Assembly (NCBI GenBank): GCA_022844585.1
Contig: JALHLM010000004.1
Coordinates: 10,846 to 33,424 of the forward strand
Length of the DNA: 22,579 bases
Reading direction: 5' to 3'
Origin: Pirellulales bacterium
Lineage (GTDB): Bacteria > Planctomycetota > Planctomycetia > Pirellulales > JALHLM01
Positions 7,321-14,078 of this stretch are shown piece by piece. Numbering within the stretch: the stretch's first letter is position 1; each line of letters opens with the position of its first letter. Below the pieces are notes generated by a model that was not told the origin of the DNA, made no database searches, and saw only the letters and a list, made by a program, of their open reading frames with translations. Both the position numbers and the translations under genes were made by a program.

Positions 7321-9918
7321 TCAATGGACCATCACCGGCGCTCCCTCCGGCCGACCTACCTCTTCTTGAGGGGGCTGCATCAATTTTGGGCGATCGCCGG
7401 TCTTCTCGTCGATCTCACCAGGAATGCGGTCCCCGCGAATCGGCCCAGGGTCGATCCAGAGCCCACGATCGTCCAACTCCATCGTCCCTAGCTGGAAGTC
7501 GAGCCCAATCCGTAGCGTCTCGTAGTTGACCCAGACGCTGAGAAAATCGTTCTGGACGTTCAGCAGATCCGAAAGCGAATTCACCAGGTTCAAAGCCGTC
7601 GTCGCCCCGAACTCCGGTGCAACCCCAGGCCGCGGCGGCTCGTTCAACCGCAGCCGGGCCAGATCAACCTGGCTGATGGCAATTTGCACCGCGGCGCGAC
7701 GCAGTTCGAAGTTCACCTGGTTGAGCTCCGCACTGCGCAAGGTCGCACGCAACCCCTGATGAATCTGATCCTGCGTTTCCATAAAGCTGCGCCGGGCCTG
7801 CTGGTACTCGATCAACGCCTGGCGATATTGATTGCGTTCCGCCAACCGTGTAATCGGCGCGTCGAATTCAAAACCAACGCGAATCCGCCCGTTCGTATCC
7901 CGGAACCGGAGCGGATTATCGCCCGTGGTACCCAAATCGCCTTCCAGCACCAAATCCAGATCGGCCTCCAAGGCGTTCGCGTTGAACTCGATCAACCGCC
8001 AGGTATCCACCAACTGCGCGCGGGCATTCTTCAGATCGCGACGATTTTCCTGTGCGATCTCAAAGGCTCGTTGCGATGCCAACTCAATATCGACCAACGT
8101 CACGCTATCGAGCTTGGCCCTGGCCTGAATCAGCGATAGTTCCAGAATCCGTCCGGAAAGCTCCGCGTAGGCCGCAATCAACAAGTCGCGCACCCGCGTC
8201 GGTTCCACATTCGTTGCATCGAGCTCGCCAATCGCATCGATGCGAGCCCACAGCGCCTCGAGCCGGGCGGACAACTCGGCGACATCCTCGTGCAATTGCA
8301 CGGCGCGCTCCGCCAGGGCCTGTTCATCAAAGGCCACGGCCTCCAAGTCGCCACGTTTGAATTCTTCCCGGAGCGAGAGACGGCGCAGACTGGCGCGACG
8401 CGCCGGCAGTTGTCGGTCCAGTTCCGCCAGGTCATTGTCAACGACCGTTTGCTGGCCGCGGACCGCGTCGCGAATGCGTTCGATCTCACGCAGGGACTCA
8501 AGCAATTCCTCCAGAACGGCGTCACGTCCTGGCGTGCGTAACGCCGCGAGCGCATCGGAAACTTCGTTCTGCGAAACGGTCAACCGCGGGTCGATCAAAA
8601 TAAAGCGGTCCAGCAGGGGATCGGCGATCTTCACCGGCACATCCGGCGGCAAACCCATGTTGACCAGGTAATTGTCCAACTGCGTCTGATACTGCGCCTC
8701 GCGTTGCAACAGAATGCTTTGCGCGTTGTAGAGCGCCTGCGTCGCGAGATCGACTTGAAAACGATCAATGCGCCCGGCGTCAAACGCGGCTTCGAGTTGT
8801 TCGCGGCTGGTCCGCAGCGCCGCCACGTTGCCGCGCTGGTTGCGAATCTGTTGTTGCGTCTGCAAGAGACCGAGGTATCCGCCGGCCTGCCCAGCGCCAG
8901 CGCCGCCGGTGACGCCACCTCCGCCGCCGCCAAAGAACCCGCCGCCGAGTCCGCCGACGCGGCCGAATCCGCCGCCGCCGACGCCGGTGAAGCCCGTAAA
9001 GCCCGAGCCGCCGAAGAAACCGCCGCGCCGATTCGGTCCCGGCCCGGCGTCTTCACCGGTGACGATCTGGTTATAAAAGCCCTGCTGGTATTGCTCCATC
9101 TGGCGGATGTTCGCCAACAACGTGCGTTCCGAAAGGGTCAACGTCTCCATCACCCGCGCCCGGCCGCCGGCTCGCAACAGCGGTTGTACGAGACTGAAAT
9201 CCAAGAGCGTGGTCGCGACTTCACTGTTCGATCCAGAAAACTGCCACACGATCGAATTCGCCATGTCGGCCGTCAACTGGGCGCCACTGGTGAACAGCCG
9301 CGTGGCCTGCGCCGAGGTATCGGTGTTCAGCGTCGTTCGCGCGGCGCCGGCCCCGGAGCGAATCGGGCCGTCGACGGTGAAAAATGTATCGTTGCCGCCA
9401 AAGAACTGCGTATCGAATCGGAACCGCTCGAACGTCACGTCGAGCGCCGAAAGGTACAGGTCCTCCAACTCCTGCTGGTACTCGCGCGAGTGCAACCTCG
9501 CCAACTCGACCGCGCCGGTTTGATCCAGCACGATGTTTCCCTCGGCGTCGCGCGGCAGATAGTCCATCCAGGCCAGCGAATCGACGTACGGAACATCGCC
9601 GTTGCAGTGCCAGCAGAGGTAGCCCTCCTTGCCATCGACGTAGTGCATCAGCGCGTGCGAATCCGGATCGTCCGGCGGCATCATCGGCCGGTCCGGGTTC
9701 TCCGGGTCGAACATCCGCGAGCGCGGGTCGATGTCGATCGTAAACCCTTCCAACTCGGCATGATTTGTGACGACCGCGTTTTCGACCAGCGACCCGACCT
9801 CGGCGTCAGCCTGCGTGCGATAGAACGCGCGCGTGCATCCGCCGGCACAGGATAGTGCGAGGCAAGCAAGTGAAACAACTTCACGCCACGTTAAGGTGCG
9901 ACACTCGAGAGGGCTCAT
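7321..9918 (-). CDS. Large TolC-like outer-membrane efflux lipoprotein
   Basis: Outer-membrane factor of 865 residues, about twice the usual TolC length. The start is the ATG at 9918, which overlaps the upstream regulator's stop (ATGA). The N-terminus is a lipoprotein signal ending in a lipobox-like AGGC at Cys28. An extra N-terminal domain carries a CWHC motif (residues 102-105). The outer-membrane efflux protein helices begin near residue 240. They are interrupted by a glycine-rich stretch (about 298-347) and a long charged helical insertion (about 450-590, rich in Arg, Glu and Leu). The final part (residues 590-830) has the usual second helical repeat, with RLNEPPRPGV and a NFELRRAAVQIA-type helix. 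It would form the exit duct for the MacB-type pump encoded downstream. Assignment to the family is firm from the helical repeats and context. Confidence 0.88.
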   Translation of the reverse strand: MSPLECRTLTWREVVSLACLALSCAGGCTRAFYRTQADAEVGSLVENAVVTNHAELEGFTIDIDPRSRMFDPENPDRPMMPPDDPDSHALMHYVDGKEGYLCWHCNGDVPYVDSLAWMDYLPRDAEGNIVLDQTGAVELARLHSREYQQELEDLYLSALDVTFERFRFDTQFFGGNDTFFTVDGPIRSGAGAARTTLNTDTSAQATRLFTSGAQLTADMANSIVWQFSGSNSEVATTLLDFSLVQPLLRAGGRARVMETLTLSERTLLANIRQMEQYQQGFYNQIVTGEDAGPGPNRRGGFFGGSGFTGFTGVGGGGFGRVGGLGGGFFGGGGGGVTGGAGAGQAGGYLGLLQTQQQIRNQRGNVAALRTSREQLEAAFDAGRIDRFQVDLATQALYNAQSILLQREAQYQTQLDNYLVNMGLPPDVPVKIADPLLDRFILIDPRLTVSQNEVSDALAALRTPGRDAVLEELLESLREIERIRDAVRGQQTVVDNDLAELDRQLPARRASLRRLSLREEFKRGDLEAVAFDEQALAERAVQLHEDVAELSARLEALWARIDAIGELDATNVEPTRVRDLLIAAYAELSGRILELSLIQARAKLDSVTLVDIELASQRAFEIAQENRRDLKNARAQLVDTWRLIEFNANALEADLDLVLEGDLGTTGDNPLRFRDTNGRIRVGFEFDAPITRLAERNQYRQALIEYQQARRSFMETQDQIHQGLRATLRSAELNQVNFELRRAAVQIAISQVDLARLRLNEPPRPGVAPEFGATTALNLVNSLSDLLNVQNDFLSVWVNYETLRIGLDFQLGTMELDDRGLWIDPGPIRGDRIPGEIDEKTGDRPKLMQPPQEEVGRPEGAPVMVH

Positions 9919-10541
9919 GAGCAGTGCCCTCCCGCGCCATCCGCCAGTCGCAGGCATGGCGGACCGGATGATTCACCGCATCGCGCTTCCAACGCCGTGA
10001 GGCGCTCAGCCAGTTCGGCTAACTCGAAGGGAGGTGCGCTGACCTTCGGCTCTCCCAGGCGCTCCCGCCACTCGCGCCAGATTTCCGCAACACGGCTTTG
10101 CCCCAGATCGGTCAGTCGCCAACATTGGCGGCGGCGGTCCTGAGGCAAGCGCTCTGCCGTCAGCAGCCCCCGCGCCCGGAGCCGCTCCACCACTCCGCTA
10201 AGATGCCCCGGCGACCAACCCAGCCTGTCACCCAATTCCCGCTGCTGGCAGACTCCGGAGAGCGATTGGGCCGCAATCAGGGTCAGCGCCTCGGGCAGCG
10301 CCAAATCGCGCGCATCCGCCACGTCCGATAGCAGACTCTCAACCTGCTTTTGGGCTCGTTCCAAGGCCAGCAGCATGCCCGACCACAGCGCCTCCTCGGT
10401 CGGGAGGCGATTTGGCACGTCCTGCGCAGACTGCGTCTTCCGGCTTGGCTGCACGCATCCATCCTTGCTGGGAGCGAATCGTTCGGTCGAAGCATGATTC
10501 GGCAGCCGGATTGTTCGGACTTGAACGGATGTCCGGGACAT
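9915..10541 (-). CDS. MarR-type winged-helix regulator
   Basis: DNA-binding protein of 208 residues. The winged helix spans about 84-150: a helix-turn-helix (QQRELGDRLGWSPGHLSGVVERLRARGLL, split by a turn at SPGH) followed by a wing containing DRRRQCWRLTDLG. This matches the MarR family, which usually represses efflux genes until a small ligand binds. Roughly 50 residues precede the domain and look disordered. The ATG at 10541 has a GGAG ribosome binding site nearby. Its stop overlaps the start of the TolC-like gene by four bases, so it heads the efflux operon and probably controls it. A 13-bp palindrome covers its own start codon. The ligand is unknown. Confidence 0.88.
   Translation of the reverse strand: MSRTSVQVRTIRLPNHASTERFAPSKDGCVQPSRKTQSAQDVPNRLPTEEALWSGMLLALERAQKQVESLLSDVADARDLALPEALTLIAAQSLSGVCQQRELGDRLGWSPGHLSGVVERLRARGLLTAERLPQDRRRQCWRLTDLGQSRVAEIWREWRERLGEPKVSAPPFELAELAERLTALEARCGESSGPPCLRLADGAGGHCS
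10529..10541. promoter_or_regulatory. Possible operator palindrome over marR start
   Basis: ATGTCCGGGACAT is a 6-1-6 perfect palindrome that includes the regulator's start codon. A second palindrome, CAGTC-A-GACTG (10594-10604), lies about 55 bp upstream. MarR proteins commonly bind palindromes at their own promoter, so either could be an autoregulatory site. Both are short enough to occur by chance. Confidence 0.3.
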
Positions 10542-10610
10542 TTCCGCTCCACTAAGACGGGTTGCCTGGGCGCTTTTCGACCCCTGGGCCAGACAGTCAG
10601 ACTGCGCAGC

Positions 10611-10639
10611 TTGACGCGACCTAATTTGCTGTCTAACAT
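10611..10639 (+). promoter_or_regulatory. Possible sigma70-type promoter for the 10739 gene
   Basis: TTGACG (10611-10616) and TAACAT (10634-10639) are separated by exactly 17 bases and point toward the plus-strand gene starting at 10739, in the spacer shared with the divergent regulator. The -35 matches five of six consensus bases and the -10 four of six. Planctomycete promoters are poorly defined, so this is tentative. Confidence 0.3.
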
Positions 10640-10738
10640 CGGTTTATGGCGGCGGACCAGCCTCCCGGCATTGGCCGGTTGCGTTGACGTTGCCACCTAA
10701 ACGGCCTTTTGCTCGCCCGGAACCCGAGTCGAGTCCCC

Positions 10739-11887
10739 ATGAATCTGGCAAGCAAGATCATCCTGGGCTTTCTGATCGTCGTCGCCCTGGTGTTCTTCTA
10801 TCTGGCGATGTACGCGCAAGACCTGCACGGCTGGCAGCGCGCCGCGCAGACGATGAAAATCAATTTGGATCGCACCAACGCGGAAAATGCGTTGCTGCGC
10901 AATAGCGATGACGCGAATGCGAGCGATGCACTGAAATTGCTTCCTCAACCTGTCACGGCTCCCGACCGCCGGGGCCGCAAACAACTCCGCGGAGACTTGA
11001 GCCGCATCGTCGTCGATCGCGGCCGCATGTGGCTCGGCAACGCCGTGCCCGCCGCGAACGCGCCGGGCGCACCGCTGATCTTCACCATCCAGGCCGATCC
11101 GGCGAAGCCGACGCCGCTGAGCATGGAACCGAAGATGTCGCTGTTCGTCTTCGAATATCCGCCGGTCGCCGGCGACGCCGCAAACAACGCTCCGCCAGGC
11201 CGCTACTTGGGTGAATTCACGGTGCTGGATAATCCGCCGGTCGATCCCGCCGGCGGCAAGTTCACGATGGCGCCCGCACGATCCATGTCCCCGCGCGAGC
11301 AACAGCGTTTGACCGAAGCCATTCAATCCGGCATGCCCTGGATCGCCTACGAAAACCTGCCGCACGATCAGTACGGCGTGTTCGAAGGGATGACCGGCGA
11401 ACAACTCGAAACGCAGTTCCCTGGCGTATTCACCGCCGAGCAAAAGGCCGAAATGGAGCTCGACGGCCAGCCGTTCGAATCCGGAAAGCATCCTGCAGAC
11501 CGCCAGGACGCCAACGGCAAGTACCGCCGCCCGCTGACCGACTTCGGACATGCCTTGCAGACGATGTACCGCGTCCGCTCGCTGTTGACGGCCGAGATCG
11601 CCGCCTGGCAGAAGGACCTGGAGTACATGAAGTTCGCCAACGAAGACGTGCAGAAGCAAATCACGTATCGAAAAGACGAAATCAATCTGCTGCAGGAAGA
11701 ACTCGCCCGCACCGAAGCCGAGACGAAGCTCGTACAAGATCATCTCAAAGCGGTCGAAGCCAAGCTCGCCTCGGTCCGCACGCCGGCCGATCGCAGCGGG
11801 CAAGACAACCGCCGCCTGGTCGCCCAACTCGCCGACAAGCAACGCCAAGCGCTGACCGCACTGGAGTCCGCGCAAGCGTCGCCGTAG
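10739..11887 (+). CDS. Membrane-anchored coiled-coil protein of unknown function
   Basis: A 382-residue protein starting at the ATG at 10739, which puts a single membrane helix (about residues 5-25, IILGFLIVVALVFFYLAMY) at the N-terminus with the rest probably outside the cytoplasm. The middle has a beta-rich region containing MSLFVFEYPP and a proline-rich linker. Residues about 270-345 form a long heptad-like coiled coil rich in Glu, Lys and Leu, including DEINLLQEELARTEAETK. There is no catalytic motif. It diverges from the efflux operon and faces the next gene tail to tail. The layout of anchor, folded domain and coiled coil suggests a structural or spacer role at the envelope, but the family was not recognised. 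Confidence 0.85.
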   Translation: MNLASKIILGFLIVVALVFFYLAMYAQDLHGWQRAAQTMKINLDRTNAENALLRNSDDANASDALKLLPQPVTAPDRRGRKQLRGDLSRIVVDRGRMWLGNAVPAANAPGAPLIFTIQADPAKPTPLSMEPKMSLFVFEYPPVAGDAANNAPPGRYLGEFTVLDNPPVDPAGGKFTMAPARSMSPREQQRLTEAIQSGMPWIAYENLPHDQYGVFEGMTGEQLETQFPGVFTAEQKAEMELDGQPFESGKHPADRQDANGKYRRPLTDFGHALQTMYRVRSLLTAEIAAWQKDLEYMKFANEDVQKQITYRKDEINLLQEELARTEAETKLVQDHLKAVEAKLASVRTPADRSGQDNRRLVAQLADKQRQALTALESAQASP

Positions 11888-11913
11888 GCCGTCCGAGTCG
11901 CGCCCCGCCCCCA

Positions 11914-12582
11914 TCATCGTCGGGTTCTCGAGCCCCCGCTGGGCCGCCGCATGGGGACAATCCGATATCGCACATCCTGCTCCGTCGGATTTTGTACCCC
12001 CGCCCGTTCGAGCGTGTTGGCGTCGCTACTCACCGTAGCCGCCCGTTGCTGCACCCGTTCTTTCGCCTGATGCAGTTTTTCAGCGTCATTGGGTTTTCGG
12101 CCCAGCATCGAGCCCGCCAGCACATTCCGGAGAAAGCCCTTGAACGAACGGAGAATTCTCGCCTGGCCCCGATAATCGTTCGTCTTAACCGCCAAGACGT
12201 ACTGCTCTTCGAAGATCGCGGCAACTCGAATGGCCTCGGCCTCGGTCATCGGCTCGGCCTGGCCCATCGAATCTGGCGCCACATGCCCGGGCGGCAACGG
12301 CGGTTGCTTGTATCCCCAGAGCACGCTTGGCCCAGCTTGATGCAGTTCGATGTCCCCAAAATCGTGCCCATGAATACGGGCCAATTTGAGCGCCTGAGCA
12401 ATCACGGGTGCTTGAACGAGTTGATCGCTGAGGCTCTTAATGATCGCGGCCGTCCATTCGTAGGGAACCTTGCCGTCTTCGAAGCAGGGAACATTCCTAA
12501 CCATCCAGCGAGCCACAGCCGATGGGTTCCAGCGTTCGCTGTCTAGCAGAGGTGCGGCGAATCGAAGGTTACTGGGGTCCAT
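11914..12582 (-). CDS. Conserved-looking hypothetical protein, 222 aa
   Basis: Soluble 222-residue protein with a strong AAAGGAG ribosome binding site eight bases before its ATG, so the start is secure. There is no signal peptide or membrane segment. The N-terminal half contains a compact region (RWMVRNVPCFEDGKVPYEW) and a proline-rich turn (YKQPPLPPGHVAP). A helical segment follows (about 112-175), with charged residues and a KTNDYRGQARILRSFKGFLRNVL stretch split by short turns. The last 20 residues are basic (PMRRPSGGSRTRR). Its 3' end faces the 10739 gene at 26 bases. No family was recognised and no function can be given. Confidence 0.7.
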   Translation of the reverse strand: MDPSNLRFAAPLLDSERWNPSAVARWMVRNVPCFEDGKVPYEWTAAIIKSLSDQLVQAPVIAQALKLARIHGHDFGDIELHQAGPSVLWGYKQPPLPPGHVAPDSMGQAEPMTEAEAIRVAAIFEEQYVLAVKTNDYRGQARILRSFKGFLRNVLAGSMLGRKPNDAEKLHQAKERVQQRAATVSSDANTLERAGVQNPTEQDVRYRIVPMRRPSGGSRTRR

Positions 12583-12612
12583 GGTTTCTTCTCCTTTGAA
12601 CGAAGAGGCGAG

Positions 12613-12789
12613 ATGAACCGCACGAAGGTGGGCTCAATTCTCAACTTCCAGGGTGCGATCAAGGCGGCCGACGCGGTCATCGGTTGTTCCCGCCTACACC
12701 CGTATTCGGAGGAGAAAATCGCTTGTGACAGCGACCCAGAGAATTTAAAGACCGCCGCCGACGCAGAGCGTGCAGCAACCGCGAAGTAG
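12613..12789 (+). CDS. Possible 58-codon small gene ending in palindromic element
   Basis: An ATG with a GAGG ribosome binding site four bases upstream opens a 58-codon frame (MNRTKVGSILNFQGAIKAAD onward). About 70% of its third codon positions are G or C, similar to real genes here. The stop TAG is supplied by the first bases of the nested palindromic element at 12786, so it may be a fragment of a longer gene cut by insertion. Against it, the start lies only 30 bp from the divergent 12582 start, leaving little room for promoters. There is no recognisable domain and it may not be expressed. Confidence 0.3.
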   Translation: MNRTKVGSILNFQGAIKAADAVIGCSRLHPYSEEKIACDSDPENLKTAADAERAATAK

Positions 12790-12981
12790 GTCAGGCACCC
12801 CGGTGGAAGCCAAGAAACCTCGCACCAGGCAAACGCCAACCAACATCCCAAGTCGCGCCGGCTAATTGCCTGACAGTTCGACGCTTACGCCTGTCAGGCA
12901 ATTTGCCTGCGACGTCTGTGGATGTCGCCGCGGTAAATCGTGGGCTGGGATGTTCGCCTTCGATAGGGGTGCCTGACCTAC
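12786..12981. mobile_element. 196-bp nested inverted-repeat element, MITE-like
   Basis: The ends are perfect 16-bp inverted repeats: GTAGGTCAGGCACCCC (12786-12801) and its complement at 12966-12981. Inside, AACATCCCA (12842-12850) pairs with 12946-12954, GTCGC (12852-12856) can pair with 12909-12913, and AATTGCCTGACAG (12864-12876) pairs perfectly with 12891-12903 around a 14-base loop. All pairs nest, so either strand can fold into one long imperfect hairpin. There is no transposase frame. A non-autonomous miniature element or a structured palindromic repeat is likely. No clear target-site duplication was seen. Confidence 0.6.
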
Positions 12982-12992
12982 AGAATGCGCCG

Positions 12993-14045
12993 CTACCGCT
13001 GGTAAATCGGCAGAAACGCCTTCTCCAGCTGCAGCATCGTCAGGTTCAGCGAAGTGATGTACACCGGGCCGATGTCGCCGGTCCACGAGCCGTCGGACTG
13101 TTGTTCGCGGACGATCTTCTTGTAGATCCGATCCCGGAACTTCCCCCAGGTGTCGCCCCCTTGGCGATACATCACCTGCGAATAGTAGTAATACGCGTAG
13201 TGCCAGTGGCCGAACTGCCGGTCCTGCAAGTTCGAGAGCTTCTTGTCGCAGTACGCCAGCAGCTTGGGCACGAACTCGTTGTCGTACTCGCCGGCGTTGA
13301 ACAGACAGGCGATCGCCGCGGCGCTGATCGCCGGGCGCGAGCTGCCGCGATTCTTCGAGCTGTACGCCACGCCGCCATCCGGCTCCATGCAGTTCTTGAT
13401 GTAGAGCACGGCCCGGTCGATGACTTCGTTCGGCACGGGAATGCCCGCGTTGCGGCAGCCGCGCAGCCCTTGCACCTGCGTGATCGTCGTCGAGCCTTCA
13501 TCAAAGCCGTCGCCGTCTTTAGAGCTGACGTAGCCCCAGCCGCCGGAGGGCGTCTGCGCTTCGCCGGAGAACTTTGCGGCTCGCGTCAGCACGTCGACCA
13601 ACTCATCGCGGCGCTCCTGATCCTCTTCCTCGCCCAGAAGCTGCGAGAGGAACAGCATCGAGAAGCCGTGGCCGTACGTGTACCGGTTATCGCTCGTCGG
13701 ATCGCCGATCAAGCCGTTGTCCCGGCTCTTGCCGATCAGAAAATCAAGCGCCAGGCGAATGTTCGACGAGTACTTCCCCTGCGTCGCGGTCGAGCCTTCC
13801 GACAACATCGCCACGCCGGCGAGCGCCGTCATCGCCGTGGGATAGAGTCCGCCGGCCGACCAATGCCCCAAGCGCGATTGCGTCGACGCGAGCCAATCCA
13901 GACCCTTGTCAACCGAGGAGATGACCTGCGGATCCTGCACCGACGGTTCCGCGCGGCCAATGCGGGGAAACCCAAAATAGCCAGCCGCGGAAAGTGCGCC
14001 GAACGTGCGCAGCCAGTGTCGTCGCGTGATCGTTCGTGAAGTCAT
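12993..14045 (-). CDS. Tat-exported prenyltransferase/squalene-oxidase repeat protein
   Basis: A 350-residue protein with a twin-arginine-like leader (TRRHWLRTFGALSAAGYFG, residues 7-25) ending near GRAEP, so probably exported folded. The mature part has repeated alpha/alpha-barrel QW-like units, for example HWSAGGLYPTAMTALAGVAML, PSGGWGY, DGGVAYSS, and QQSDGSWTGDIGPVYITSLNLTM (each shown only in part), as in the squalene-cyclase and prenyltransferase superfamily. The catalytic DXDD motif of hopene cyclases was not seen, so an enzymatic role is doubtful. Binding or structural roles are typical guesses for planctomycete members. It begins 33 bases after acs ends and is probably co-transcribed with it. 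The function is unknown. Confidence 0.85.
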   Translation of the reverse strand: MTSRTITRRHWLRTFGALSAAGYFGFPRIGRAEPSVQDPQVISSVDKGLDWLASTQSRLGHWSAGGLYPTAMTALAGVAMLSEGSTATQGKYSSNIRLALDFLIGKSRDNGLIGDPTSDNRYTYGHGFSMLFLSQLLGEEEDQERRDELVDVLTRAAKFSGEAQTPSGGWGYVSSKDGDGFDEGSTTITQVQGLRGCRNAGIPVPNEVIDRAVLYIKNCMEPDGGVAYSSKNRGSSRPAISAAAIACLFNAGEYDNEFVPKLLAYCDKKLSNLQDRQFGHWHYAYYYYSQVMYRQGGDTWGKFRDRIYKKIVREQQSDGSWTGDIGPVYITSLNLTMLQLEKAFLPIYQR

Positions 14046-14078
14046 GGCTCGCGGATTCCTCGTGACGCGTTCGCGTGG

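Larger units (their letters stand above)
12583..12992. other. Intergenic stretch dominated by a palindromic element
   Basis: 410 bases between the start of the 222-residue protein and the end of the prenyltransferase-repeat gene. The first half holds only the doubtful 58-codon frame; the second half is almost entirely the nested palindrome at 12786-12981, whose right end lies 11 bases from the neighbouring gene's stop codon. No promoter or RNA gene was recognised. Confidence 0.6.

Noticed and set aside
8704..9855. Long open frame (383 codons) on the plus strand opposite the TolC-like gene.
   Set aside because: Antisense to a gene with clear family features; long opposite-strand frames are a usual by-product of high-GC codon use, and the product is Arg/His/Ala-rich with no domain.
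10697..11917. Open frame of 406 codons on the minus strand opposite the coiled-coil protein.
   Set aside because: The plus-strand product has a sensible membrane helix and coiled coil; the minus-strand product is a repetitive Gly/Arg/Leu shadow.
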